Shown here one piece after another: positions 1-11,815 of a DNA stretch of 64,000 bases. The notes under the pieces were generated by a model, which saw only the letters and a list, made by a program, of their open reading frames with translations, was not told the origin of the DNA and made no database searches. Source of the DNA: Metellina segmentata. Its lineage: Eukaryota; Arthropoda; Arachnida; Araneae; Tetragnathidae. Location: the NCBI GenBank assembly GCA_947359465.1, contig OX375873.1, forward strand, positions 60,917,573 to 60,981,572, in the 5' to 3' direction. Made by a program: the position numbers and the translations under genes. How positions within the stretch are numbered: position 1 is the first letter of the stretch; the number at the start of each line of letters is the position of its first letter.

Positions 1-1291
1 TGCAAATTCAGCAATACTTTCCTGTTTACGTTATGCCTCTTATCTATGGGTAATTCTCAAAAGGTGGGAGCAAGACACATTTCATAACTTTCAACTTTGA
101 CAGCAAGTAAATTTAATTCTTAAATTAATTTTCTTTCTCAATGGGTTTTTAGTTCTGTTCAGAGACAAAAACTAGTATGATTTATTACAACAGTTTGGTG
201 TATATATCCTTAAAATTAAATTCTTTAGTTAAAAATGTCGGATTTTTGACACCTTAAATGTTAACTGATCAGTACATCACCAAGAAAATAAATTCTAATG
301 TGTTTTTCAGAATTGCAGAAAAAAAATTATAAATGAATAGAGTGTAACGATAGTTTGTTTACTATTTTGATCAGTAGATGGCATCATTACTTTAATATTT
401 TGAAGAATTAACAAACAAACAAAACTACAGCCATTCTAGCATTTCGCGATGTCAAAGAGTAACGATCGATATAGCTCTATATATGAAGCAAAATATGTAT
501 TGTAAATACTTTAAACTGCATTTATTTGTCTTTAAAATAACTTTTTAAACATTTTAAAGCATTTTTTTGTATTTTTGTGCATTTTTTTTTGCCGTAAACA
601 TACTTTTCTTATTTATAAAAATGCGATGTCAAAATTACGTAACGATCGATATGCCGTTTTCTTTGACGATTTAATTTATGTTATGAAGGTGCCGATGTCC
701 CAAAACATAAAAAATAACATAAATTATAATCTCTTTTCATCAAATTATTAGTTTTTTTTATCGAAAAATAAAGTGAATTTAGCAGATACAATATTAATAC
801 CATTACTAGGCACGTGTCCTCCTGGAACGTGTAAAGATCGCTATCAAATGGCGACGGCGTCGATCATTATTTAATTTTGGACGTGATGTAGCAACAATCT
901 CAATAAAATTGTAAATAATTTTTTTTTTAAATAATTTTTTTTTCCTGCTTTTTGGCTGTAATGATCCTTTGAATAAATTTCTTACGATGAAATTTAGATT
1001 TTTAGAACTTTTTTTTTCCTGATTAATTCTATAGGAATTATAACTTTTCCAGGAGTTTTCAAGGATAAAGTTATTTTTGTTTCATGATCATGTTTTCCTT
1101 TTTGTATGATGTGTAAATATATATTATTTAAAAGATCACAAAAATCAACCAAACCCAAAATTTTTGGAATTAGTAATAAAACTTTACAGAATTAAACAAA
1201 TCCATGAGTTGAAAATCTGGAAAAACAAAATTCTAATTTGAAAACATTCAAATCTTCTCTAATTTTATACCTATTAGTAGACATAAATATA
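1..1291. other. AT-rich intergenic DNA
   Basis: No reading frame or element was recognised. The stretch is very AT-rich. A short phrase (GCGATGTCAAA, then GTAACGATCGATAT a few bases later) occurs near 446-470 and again near 623-650, which suggests decayed copies of one small repeat. Nothing else could be supported. Confidence 0.6.
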
Positions 1292-1700
1292 CAGGGTGTC
1301 CCAAAAAGATCAGTACAAACTTAAAAAATTTATTAAAATAAAGAATAGGCTTATGGCAAAACTAGTTATAACAATAGATGGAATAACTCAAAATGTTTTT
1401 TCTACTACCTTAGTAAATTTACACATGAGATCCTTTCGTAGCACGAAGAATATCAAGACGATATTACAATTCAATCCACGAACTTTTCAGCATGCTAAGA
1501 TCAACAGTAGCTACAGCTGTTTGGTTGTTTTTTTTGTTTCACTTCCACGACACTATTAACTTTTGTTCGGTACACAACATCTTTTACCTAACCCCAAAGA
1601 AAAAGTCGAGTGGAGTAATGTCAGGAGACCGGGGCGGCCATACTATGGTGACATCCACTCGACACATTGAGCTTTCTTCACCGGATCCACCATTTTGAAT
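1292..1700 (-). pseudogene. 3' end of a DD41D-type IS630/Tc1/mariner transposase (relic)
   Basis: Read on the minus strand, the sequence around 1580-1640 encodes [16 protein letters not shown], the block holding the third catalytic Asp of this transposase family. Frameshifts follow, but recognisable tail phrases persist, such as TTAVATVDLSMLKSSWIEL-like and YRLDILRATKGSHV (reading through stops). The outer end at 1292 is CAGGGTGTCCCAAAA flanked by TA, the expected terminal repeat and target. The terminal repeat also shares GTACAAACTT with the intact element at 15586. Only the last third of a transposase remains, and stops and frameshifts make it non-functional. The opposite terminal repeat was not found, so the upstream boundary is approximate. 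Known: family motifs. Inferred: assignment to the same DD41D group as the elements at 8947 and 15586. Confidence 0.7.
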
Positions 1701-1834
1701 AACCGAATTCTTTAATAATCTTTGCATGTTGAGCAGCGCTATCTATAAACAGTCTGCAGTTCTCAGCGCGCTTGTATGGTTAGTTTTAAATTTTGTTTTC
1801 TGGTTGAATACCCCTGCTTTTTATTTTGCTCTTT

Positions 1835-1902
1835 CGTTAATTTGGTATTTGAATGATATAATTATATACATTTATATATCATTCAAATACGCAAATTAAC
1901 GA
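1835..1902. repeat. 26-bp-arm inverted repeat (hairpin)
   Basis: Two arms of about 26 bases (CGTTAATTTG then GTATTTGAATGATATA, and its reverse complement with one extra base) flank a spacer of roughly 14 AT bases. The near-perfect pairing would make a long hairpin. No open element surrounds it. Confidence 0.7.
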
Positions 1903-4900
1903 TTTCTTTCTAACGTGCAAATTAACTTTGGTTTTCATTTTCATTTTCTGACGCAATGTAATGTAGCAATAGTAATAATAATAACGTAACAAAAATTTAA
2001 TAACACAATGTCCGAAAGTCATTAGACTTTGGGAAATTCCAAAGTTGTGTAACATACAGGCCACCAATGTCCAAAATCTATAAACTACAGGAAAGCAATG
2101 TCAAAAATCTGTAACCTACGGATCTTGAAATTAAATATTTTTTTTAGTAATTTTGGAGAACAGTTCCTGTTTTTGAATGATTGTATTTTGTATTCTAGGC
2201 CTGTAAACCATACATTAAAAAAGTATTGATGCAAAATTTCAAAATTTTAAAAATTACTCATAGTTAACATTTAGTGGTCCCACATTTTTAGAATCTCCCC
2301 TATATGAATGCTTATTCAACGACCATTTCATCTAAAATTTCAGGCGATGTAAGTTTCTTACCCAATAGTGCCTTTATCGTTGTTTTCTATGTTATAAGTC
2401 CTGATTGAAGTGCAAAATGTTTACAACAACAGCAAAACAAAACTACTTTAAAAGCACAAATAAATAACACACCATCATGCTTCGTACTTTACTAAGTACT
2501 TTTGAAGTGTTGCATACACAATTCAAGTGTTGCGTACACACAGAGCACATGTTGCGTAAACCAAATTGTGTACACATGTGCTTCGGTACGAGGGAAAAAT
2601 TAAATTTCTTCTCAGAAAAATAAAGTTAACGGAAAGCCGTGTTGAACATCCACTAACAAATGTATTTCAATATAAATTAAGCGATAAAAATATATTTTGA
2701 AACTTATTTTCTTTTAAATAAGTTTCACAAATATTTTCATCCCTTCTAAATCAAACACGCTTCTTTTCGAAAATCAGAATCTCGAAAAAAGATCAAAACG
2801 TAATATGGGGACTTGTAACACAGAAACATTTTATACAAAATCCGATAGATTTCGTTAAGTGCTCGTTGAGATATTAAGGTGTTCCATGTTACTTGAACTT
2901 ACATATATAATACCGCTTTGCGTTCAGAAAAGATATAGTTAACATTTGTTTTTCTAGTAACAATTTAATTAAGCATCACAAAAGTGTGCTAACGAATCAA
3001 ATTATCAAAATAACCTTCACAAAGCAATTAGAAACAAAATTTGACAGCAATTGCTTTGTGTGTCGGAATAAGATGAGTAAATAATAAAATTACAGTCTAA
3101 GTATAAATAATAATGATTGTTATAACAACGATTTTTACTTCAATTTTGTAAAAAAAATCAAAATAATTCAAAAATAAAATAATGTTTAACATATAAATTA
3201 TATTTAATAACTAAATGACCCACATGAAAATAGAAAGTCCAGTCGAGTATTCCGAACACGAACAAATGTTTAAGGAAAATGAATCAATTATGACAATAAA
3301 TGAAGATATTTTATTGAGCAGCATTAAGATGACTCACTCTCCAATTTACCGTCAAATCTGCGAACAAGGAACTCTATCCAAAGCAAAGAGCTGAAATTTT
3401 ATGTTAAAATTAAGTTTTTCTGAATTCCTGTCAAAATATACCAAGGTTCTTATTCATAACTTTTTCGAAAAAATATTAATATAATAACTAATATTGCAAA
3501 CTAAAAATTAGTTAAAGACCAAAATGTTATGTATAATTTGTTTGGGTACCTTAATAGCAAAACGCTACAAATAACAATAATAATATATAATGTTGATGAG
3601 CATTTAATTTCTTCAACGCTGATATTGCAGCATCGCACAGCAAGCAAATCATCTCATCAACAATCATCTCAAAATAATATTGCTATTCCCAATCCACATA
3701 AAAAAATATTTTTTTCTTCAGCTTTCTCATGGATTTTTTTGAGAAGATGGACTGTTGAGCAAACACATTAAAAAAATACTGTCGAGCTTCTCAACTGTTC
3801 GCAAATTCCACTTAAAACAAGAAACAAGGTACCCAACGGTACATTGTTTTTTGCTTGAAGGTCAAACGGTCGAAAAGGAACAAAGGTTCTGTTCTGCGGT
3901 CAAAAGCTGGTAACTGTTTGGCCTACTCTCGACTCCCATAAACTATCACCAACCAACCTCGTGCGTTAGTGGCGCCAATCAGATAGGGGAAGTAGTCAGA
4001 TATTTTAGAGTAGCATTATAACTAAATCATGAGCATAGCAGCCATTAATGTAGCCCTTATGACTTACTAATGTTCTAATTGTGCCAGTCATTCTGGGAGG
4101 ATTATTTCGCTAAAACTTGTTTTATTCTTTGGTATTTTATCTACGTTTATTTAAAAAATAAAATAAAAACTATGAAAGACAAACAAGAAAAAATATCACT
4201 GAATTCTGTAAAATTTGAATTCACACACGCACACACAGTCAAAAGGCTTCACTTGAGGACCTAGACGACCACATGTTTCCTTAGGGTTGCCGGTTTCCCA
4301 ACCCTGCAAGAGTCGAGATGATATAATGTTTTTTATTTTGTTGTAAATATGGTGGGGAAAAAAGAAACAAAAAGGTAAAAAACGATGAAATTCTAAACAT
4401 TTTATATTAAATCTGGATACTTGTTCAATTTTGAATTTCAGTTGTAGATTGTTATAGTCGTTACACTGTAGTTAAAAGCTGTCATTTTGAAAAAAGAATA
4501 GACATTGGTCTTCAGATAAGAAAGTTAAGAATATACAAGTCACATCCAAGTCCCCATTGTAATTTACCATACATGGAATTTAGCTACTTAAACTTATTTG
4601 CATGAGAAGGATATACGAAGCTCAACATAACATTAATTTATCAAATTTCAATTTGTAATTACTATGTAACAACTGTAATCACGAATCTCCCCAAATATTC
4701 AGTTTTAAATCAAATCTTTAGAATTTCACAAACTGTCCTTTTTATTCACAATGGTATCATATGGGAATATATAAAATCATTTCTATACTTCAATTTTCAA
4801 ATATTTTGCTATAAAACTTTGCTAAAATTCGTCCAAAATATCTTCTAACGCAGTGGTCGATATCAACCAACACGGGACAATATAACATTGTTAGTGGGTC

Positions 4901-4935
4901 GATAGAAAAATAGAATCAGATATAGAAAATATCGA
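1903..4935. other. AT-rich intergenic DNA
   Basis: No gene or element recognised. Short local repetition occurs near 2009-2125, where phrases like AATGTCMAAAATCTRTAA recur. A slightly more GC-rich patch lies at 3860-4010. Small open frames here (for example 3529-3771) have low-complexity composition and no recognisable motif. Confidence 0.5.
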
Positions 4936-5145
4936 ATGAACTGATTGAATTGTTAGTTGATCTTGAAGCTAAGACGTTTATTAAAAATACGATTTTAAGT
5001 TACTTTTGGACGAATATAAAATGTTGTAGTAAAATATCCAAAGCTTTCTGGAGTGGTACTTCTCTTTTTGCTTGCAGTTCCAAGCTCGTACATGGTTGAA
5101 GCTGGTTTCAGCCATTTTAATAAAACAAAGAATTAAGATAAATGT
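4936..5145 (+). pseudogene. hAT transposase C-terminal relic
   Basis: Translation across shifting frames gives IELLVDLEAKTFIK followed by a WT-rich linker and then PSSYMVEAGFSHFNKTKN. The last phrase matches the hAT dimerisation-region signature (PSSYLVEAGFSAV...K.RN) of the Charlie/Buster-like group. No continuous frame exists, so it is dead. A CAGTGG-like string at about 4850 could be the left terminus, but no partner terminus or 8-bp duplication was found. Seen: the motif and the frame breaks. Inferred: the subfamily. Confidence 0.55.
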
Positions 5146-6805
5146 AGAATTGACAACGTTAGTAAATTGTATACTGAGTTAATAAGTTTTGTTTTCATAT
5201 ATATAAGGAAGATTGTATTATTGATATTATTTTATTATCTAAATTAAATTTTATGTATTACATATCTCTCCTATCAAATAGTTAATGTTAATAAGGACGT
5301 CGAAAACAAAAAAGTATCCCTTTGATGTTAAGTTAACATAAAAATACATACTATATTATAAGTACAATAAACACTGCAACTATAAAATAAACAATCTAAA
5401 ACCTCACATTAACGCCTTTTTTGCTTGTTCTATTATAACTACGTAATGGTAAAATAAAGGGAGTTGATTAGAAGTCAAGAAACTCTTGAAGGGGCAGACT
5501 GTTGAAGAAGTTTGGTGACCCTTGTTTAGCACATAAAGAATAGAAGTGACCATGAAAAAAAAATGTTCGGTAGAAAAATATCCAGTTATTAAATGAAAAA
5601 TTGTTTTACTAAAAGGCATTCATAATCTCCAAGAACTTGTATCAAGTTGAAGATTAAAGAAATTTCCATTTTAAAATTTATTCAGCTAACAGTCTCTAGC
5701 TCTAATAAGCTATTATAGAAGCATGTTTGGATTTCGGATCTTGGTTTTCAGAAAAAAGTGACTCCAGTGAATGAAATAAATGTGCCCTTCGTATTAATTA
5801 GGAATTCTAGTACAAGGAACCAGGAAATATTTGAAAGACTTCGCGAAGCGTAGAGAACACAATGAGCAGCAGTTATCAAAATTTTTCAAGACAACAATTT
5901 TCAAGTTTAAAAATGTTTTCGAATTATAATGACTTATTCACTATCCAAGAGGTTATGTTATCTTAAACTTACAAGTATTATTCAAACAATCAGAAATTCT
6001 TTAATCCTCTTGACTATTTTATTATTTTTTTTCAGTGTGGAACATTTCTGTAATTTATCATTATGTTGCCAGGACTCCTTCGTCTATTATGTCCAGCTCA
6101 GTTGTTAACGTTGCTCATCTTAAAGAGCATAATATCGGGTCATATCTATTTTAAGTCGCACACCTGTAGTAAATATTTAGTTAATTCAATTTAAGTATCA
6201 CAAGCAATCACTACCTGCTGTGAACAAAAAAATAACCCAACGAGACTGAAACAACACACTTAACTCGACTAAAATCGATTATTATTCGTGTTAAAAAAAT
6301 TCGAATTAGTTATTTATGCAAAACCATTCCGGTTCCATCGCATTAGATATTCCAATGGAAGACATCAGAAATTCCTAAATTATTCCCCAAAGGCAATTAA
6401 GAGTCAATATTAGTGATGAAAGGAAAAAATGCCCCCTTATTTAAGCAAATGGAAGTAAACTGGTTTCGTTTTGAAGGTCGTCGATTACATAATTCTGTCG
6501 CACATAAAAACTGAAAATAAAAGGAAATAAGTATCCCGCCAAGTACTTAGTATGATTTACACAATGTGTTTTTCAATGTGGTTGCTAAAGTCTGTCTGTC
6601 TGTTCTATGTTCGATTTTGTGCTTGTGTATTTGTGCAGGCATCACATAAATTTTATTACAGATATTTGATTCAATTTATTTTATTTTAAGCATTATCTAT
6701 TAGTTTAGTGAATGCAATATTAAACATTTATTTATTGTTACATTTTTATGAGCTTCATGCTAAAACACCCGAATAAGCATACTTAAATCAACCATAATTT
6801 GGTAG
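5146..6805. other. AT-rich intergenic DNA
   Basis: No supported gene or element. Contains homopolymer-rich AT sequence and a short TCTG repeat near 6590-6605. Confidence 0.5.
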
Positions 6806-7208
6806 TCTCTCTATATTAAAAAAAAGTTACCGCCGCCGCAGCAGGATTGAAAACTGTGCTGTTTAGCTCGATTCTTAAACAATTTCCCGAGAAAGTACTG
6901 ATTGGAAAAAAACGAAATTAATATGATTTGTTCTTCATCGTATTCCCTGGACAATTATTAAGAATTTTTTCAGATGCGGCTATTAGTTTAGGGTTTATTA
7001 AGTGTCAAAATTGAAGAAGCGAAATTTCTTCCGCGAGTGAGCAAAACACATAAAAATTTTCAGTCTTCAGCCGTGAATTTTTTTTAAAGAGTACCTCTCA
7101 ACGTAAATTTTTGCAGCTCGTCGAGATTTTTTTGAAATTTCAATTTGGTTCGTGATAATATTTTTTTTTAATTCGGGAAAAATCAGGACATTTTTGTTAC
7201 TTTTTTTT

Positions 7209-7570
7209 AAAACTGCCGTATCTATATTTTATTACTATTATTTTTTAATTTTTAAAATATAGCAGTATATCTTAGAATGTACTCTTTCTTACGGTACTAT
7301 TATTTTTGAAATCGGTTAATAATTAAATTGGATGCGATCAAAAGTTGGTCATACAAAAATCGGAATCTTTGGATATTTTCGCTACTTTTTGTTACAACCG
7401 TTAACTCTAAAACTGTCATATCTATATCGTATTACTATTAGTTTTTTATTTTGAAAATAGCGCAGTATACCTCAGACTGTACTCTTTCTTACGGTACCAT
7501 TATTTTTAAAATTGGTTCATAAATAAATTCGATGCAATCATAAGTTGGTGACACAAATTTCGTATTTTTT
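7209..7570 (+). repeat. Two ~200-bp tandem units inside Helitron copy 1
   Basis: Unit starts at 7209 and 7409 share AAAACTGYCRTATCTATAT, CTTTCTTACGGTACYATTAT and a final AAAAGTTGG or ATAAGTTGG phrase. The second unit is shorter at its end. Copy 2 of the element carries three comparable units. Confidence 0.75.
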
Positions 7571-8021
7571 ATTTCGCGGAGCAAATTCGCGGAGCTTTTC
7601 AGGATTGTATTTTTGACTATATATAAAATTTATCGTAGCAACAATTGCCATGAAAACGATTTCTTTTTATTTGGCGAGGAAAAAGGCTCGCTTTTTTCCT
7701 TCTGTTCCCAGACGGTTTACCGAGAAAGTACGAAGTACACATCTTAAACTTTGGAGATTAACAGGGTTTACTTAAAATTGTACAGGGAACCAAATGCAGA
7801 AGATTTTTTACTCATGCAGCTATTAGTTTAGGGTGCATTACGTGTTAAAGCAAAAAAGAGTGAAATCACTTGCGTAAGAGGTATTGGCTTGCGTAGCAAT
7901 CCCCGGGGGTCGGAGAGCGTAAGCGAACAGGGGGCGAAGCTCTCGCTGTGACGTGATGGACCGTAAAGTGAAATCAGGATAATACAAATTATTCAGATAG
8001 TTTCACTCTGCGAAAGGAATG

Positions 8022-8110
8022 TTGGTTTGCGAAGCAAACCAAATGCCATATGTAAAAGGAGTGTTGGTTTGCGAAGCAAACCAAATGGGATTGCGGAGCA
8101 ATCCCCGGGG
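8022..8110. repeat. Repeated palindromes near Helitron 3' end
   Basis: TTGGTTTGCGAAGCAAACCA occurs twice (about 8022 and 8065), and a shorter ATTGCGGAGCAAT palindrome follows. These stem-loops precede the terminal hairpin and are conserved in the inverted copy near 30100-30170. Confidence 0.8.
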
Positions 8111-8149
8111 GTTGGCGAGCGTAAGCGAGCAGGGGGCGGAGCCCCCTAG

Positions 8150-8680
8150 TTTTGGAAAAATTGGAATGTTATTGAATATTACAATTACTTTGGTTGGTTT
8201 ACCAGTACTGTTAAAAAAGCAATTATTCTTCAAAAAATTAATTTTTTAATGGAATTTCAGCTTTGATACTTCATTTATTTCGAGTCTTGTTTTTGTTTTT
8301 TACGCAATGTAAACGATTTCCGAATAATTGGGACAGACGATATTTTTCAACGAACAGGAATGAAACGAAAACTCGTGTTGGTTGATCACGTGCAGTAAAA
8401 TGTTTTGTTTTTTCATTTCTAAATTTTTTGAAACTTTTTAGTTGTTAGTTGTGGCAACTGCAAGATCAAGAGGTAAAAAGGAATCACAAATTAAAATCTT
8501 GAGAACAACTTTTTCACATATTTTATTTCGTTTTATTTCGCTGTTTTCATTTGTTTTCTGTTTTAATTATTTACTATTTTAATAAATTGTGTTTCTTTTT
8601 CATCACACGCAACACTACCACAAAATATTCGATTTAAAGTAGCAGGCAAGTCAGAATAAAGCAACTTTAAGTGTAATTAT
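8150..8680. other. Intergenic DNA
   Basis: No gene or element recognised between the Helitron end and the short tandem repeat at 8681. AT-rich throughout. Confidence 0.5.
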
Positions 8681-8740
8681 GCCATTATTGAAAGAATAAT
8701 GCCATTACTGAAAGAATAATGCCATTATTGAAAGAATAAT
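8681..8740. repeat. 20-bp tandem repeat, three units
   Basis: GCCATTATTGAAAGAATAAT is present three times head to tail with one substitution; degraded partial units lie on the right. Open frames across it are artefacts of the repeat. Confidence 0.9.
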
Positions 8741-8946
8741 GACATAATGAAAGGAATGAATAAGTGAACCGTTTTAGAACTTCTAAGAGGGGTCGGGTAC
8801 ATCCTGACAACTCGAAATCATATAGCAATGTGGGGTCGGAAATGCTTTCCTGAAGCGGTGTTGTACACAGAAGCACCGTAAAGAAAAGAGACCGTAAGTG
8901 AGAAATCGTTTTAATAATACATGAAAAGAAGCAAAAGGTACATGGA

Positions 8947-10003
8947 TTAAAGTAAGTGTTCGAAGTTTCTTCCACGGGCTACAATGCACGCCTCATATCT
9001 CCGACGCATGGACATCCGAACATTCTGGAATACTACAGGCATATCTCGAATTTCTCCGGCAGCTACTGCAATTCTTGCAACCAGCTTCTCAACATTGTCA
9101 ACAGGGGTGTCATAAACTAGCGATTTCAGATGACCCCAGAAATAAAAATCAAGACATGATAGGTCGGGTGACCGAGCAGGCGAACGCACGGGACCACCAC
9201 GTCCGATCCACTGCTGACCAAATGTGACATACAGGTAGTTACGAACATCTCCGCTATAATCGACAGGGGCTCCATCGTGTTGGAACCACATTGTCTGTTG
9301 CGTCGATGCAGAAATCTGTTCATCTCTCAAAAGTTGTGGCAATACTTGCTGCAGAAAGAGCAAGTAGTTAGGTCCGGTTAGACGAGACGGTAACAGGTAA
9401 GGTCCGATGAGGTGATCTCCCATAATACCGGCCTACATTGACCGAAAATCGAATCTGTGCTGCACGACGTCATATTACATGCGGGTTGTCGACCGCCCAG
9501 ATATGGTCGTTATGCGTGTTGAAAATTCCTTCCCTTGTGAAGGATGCCTCATCGGAAAACAACACTTCAGCAGGAAAAAGGGGATTTGTAGCACATTTTC
9601 CAAGGTACCACTGTGCGAAAACAATACGAGGTGCATAATCCTCCGGTTGCTGTGTCTGGACACGCTGCACGTGAAACGGATGCAAGTCTTCTTCTCGGAG
9701 AATCCTCCAGACGCTGCAATGGGAAACCCCGACTGCGTTTGCTACACTTCGTGTACTCGTTCTTGGATTCCCCTGTACATGCTGCAGCACATTCTGTTCG
9801 ACGTCTGCAGTCCGTGCTGTTCTTACACTGTCCCTGTCAGCTCTTTCTAATGAACCTGTCTCAGCTAACCTCTGGAGCAGTCTTGCAAAGAAATTATGAC
9901 TGGGGATACGCCTCGTCGGATATCGTTCCGCGTACAAACGCTGTGCGGCTGGCCCACTACAATTTGCAGCCCCGTACGCCAAATGCATATCGGCTAATAT
10001 CAT
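8947..10003 (-). pseudogene. DD41D-type transposase, broken by a stop and a frameshift
   Basis: The N-terminal part (10003-9470) has a helix-turn-helix region (ADMHLAYGAANCSGPAAQRL, then YPTRRIPSHNFF), a second DNA-binding stretch (TSTRSVANAVGVSHCSVWRI) and the first catalytic Asp in VLFSDEASFTREG. The C-terminal part (9423-8947) has WFQHDGAP with the second Asp and ARSPDLSCLDF with the third, 41 residues apart. Between them an in-frame TGA follows NPHVI (an Arg CGA by comparison), and about two bases are missing before the [12 protein letters not shown] block, shifting the frame. It is clearly related to the intact transposase at 15763-16839. No matching terminal repeats were found. The 5' side runs into the Helitron at 10074, which may have inserted into this element. 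Catalysis would be cut-and-paste at TA if intact; as it stands it is dead. Confidence 0.9.
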
Positions 10004-10641
10004 CCGATCGTGATCTGCGATCGTGTAATATCATCCATCCTACTCACTTGGCGCTCTTGTGCGAAATGAAGATTCCCTATATATATATTTTTCCCTATAT
10101 TATATATAAATTTCCATGTCACAATGTTAGTTACCGTACTCCTCCGAAACGGCTTTACCGATTTTTACCAAATTTTATATGCGTATTCAGTAGGTCTAGA
10201 ATCGGCTACTATCTATTTTCCATACCCCTAAGTGATAAGGGTTGTTCACCCTTAAAATTTATTTTTTTAATTTTTTGACGAAATTTTTTGTTTTTATTTT
10301 TTTTATAATGTGGCATTAAAAAATACATACAACCCTTAATTTTTACTTTTTTATCACCAACCCCTATTTTTTTATGGCCATTTTAGTAATTTAATCATTT
10401 TTCATCCCGCTCGATAACTGATCAATTATAGTGTTTTTAACTGTACTTCGATTAAAAATCTAAAATTTTTTTAAAGAAAATAAACATTTATTTTTATTAT
10501 TAAAGCTTAATCCTGATATATGCTTAGTGTTACCAATCTTAGATTCTTAAAATTTGCCGCGCGTGTATTTGGCACGATTAGTTCAGTTAATCAAGTTTTA
10601 GTTAAACAAGTGATTTACATAACCTTAAAAGTACTCAACAC

Positions 10642-11815
10642 GTGTCACGAGCTCCAACCAACAACGGCTTTTGTGTTGTAAGTATACTTTTTTTATATAA
10701 TTATTTGAATTTTTTACAACTATTGTTTCAAATTTTTTTTCACAAAACTAATATTTTCGCTATAATCCTGGCCGATGCTGATGCAAGTGTGAGCATGCAG
10801 CAATTGCGTCAAGAACAATCAGAAGATACACGAGCTGAGCGCAATGAAGTTATACGTTTAGAACAACGACAATCACGCCGTTTTACGGTTAATAGACGCA
10901 GAACAAATGACCAACAACGCCAACAGGTCTATCGTGCATTTACATCTGATTCATTTTTGCGTCTAGCATTCCAGTATGAGCCCGATATTGAATATTATAC
11001 TCATTCAAAAGTGGTAATTGGTGCTATGGATAAGGAATGTCCGCATTGTCATGCTCTCAAATTCAAAAATGAGCCACCTGGGATGTGTTGCGCGTCAGGA
11101 AAAGTGCAACTACCTGAAATTGAAACACCACCTGAACCATTGAACGGTTTACTTATCGGCACGGATCCAGATTCTAACGTATTCCTGAAGTCAATTCGAA
11201 CATTCAATTCATGCTTTCAAATGACATCGTTTGGAGCAACAGAAATAGTTCGAAATACTAATGCTAATGGTCAACAATACAATTCTACATTCAAAATCAG
11301 AGGCCAAGTTTATCATAAAATGGGCTCATTGCTGCCAATGCCAAACGAACCACATAAATTTTTACAAATCTACTTCATGGGCGGCGAGGATTCCGGAAGC
11401 GCACTTGCCAATCGCGTGAATGCACGTTGTGACTATAATAACCTTGATTCATTTTTTGCCAGGCGCATCGTCAGCGACTTGGACGCTCTATTGAACGAGC
11501 ACGAATTGTTGAAAATATTGAAATCACACATGCACAAATTACAAAGCGATAATCACGCTATTGTCATTAATCCTGATAAAACACCAGCTGGAGATCATAT
11601 TCGTAGATTCAATGCACCTGTTGTTGAAGACGTTGCTGGAATCATGGTTGGCGATCGTACAGGTACACGAGAAATTGTGATTCGTAGAAGAAATAATAAT
11701 CTTCAGTTCATTGCTGATACACATCGTTCATATGACGCTCTCCAATATCCGCTAATATTCTGGAAGGGGCAAGACGGATATTGCATAAACATAAAACAAC
11801 GAGATCCCGTATCAG
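10642..11815 (+). CDS. Helitron Rep/helicase, N-terminal exon
   Basis: This frame encodes the N-terminal region of the Helitron transposase: a basic Arg/Gln-rich stretch (RRFTVNRRRTNDQQRQQVYR), a Cys/His cluster CPHCHALKF...GMCC that looks like the N-terminal zinc finger, then the conserved region up to QRDPVSG. It includes the LQIYFMGG and PLIFWKGQDGY phrases typical of these proteins. The open frame begins at 10642 with GTG and no upstream ATG is in frame. A strong donor GTAAGT at 10678 suggests the first ~100 nt of the frame are intronic. ATG at 10795 is the first plausible internal start. The frame is interrupted after 11815 by the intron-like segment. Seen: motifs, frame. Inferred: start and splicing. 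Confidence 0.8.
10678..10794 (+). other. Possible 5' intron of the Helitron gene
   Basis: A perfect donor GTAAGT at 10678 is followed by a T-rich tract and AG dinucleotides near 10787-10797. The protein read through here (YTFFI... and FQIFFHKTNIF) is low-complexity and unlike the flanking charged Helitron sequence. The acceptor position is not decided by the sequence. Confidence 0.35.

Larger units (their letters stand above)
6806..8149 (+). mobile_element. Non-autonomous compound Helitron, copy 1
   Basis: The element starts with TCTCTCTATATTAAAAAAAA (6806) and ends with a GC-rich hairpin GGGGGCGGAGCCCCC directly followed by CTAG|T (8146-8150), the classic Helitron 3' end. The same start and end delimit an inverted relative at 30040-31588, which fixes the boundaries. 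There is no long protein frame. Inside are two related head modules (about 6850-7040 and 7690-7880, sharing CCGAGAAAGTAC and GCTATTAGTTTAGGGT), two tandem units of about 200 bp from 7209, and two tail modules ending in hairpin-like sequence (about 7888-7945 and 8091-8149). Known: Helitrons lack terminal inverted repeats and insert at AT. Inferred: it moves using a Helitron enzyme in trans. Left flank is G, right flank is T. Confidence 0.8.

Noticed and set aside
8003..8249. Two overlapping 76-codon frames on opposite strands
   Set aside because: They arise from the palindromic Helitron tail (GCGAAGCAAACC repeats).
9613..10278. 221-codon plus-strand frame
   Set aside because: It is the antisense shadow of the DD41D transposase relic and runs into the Helitron end.
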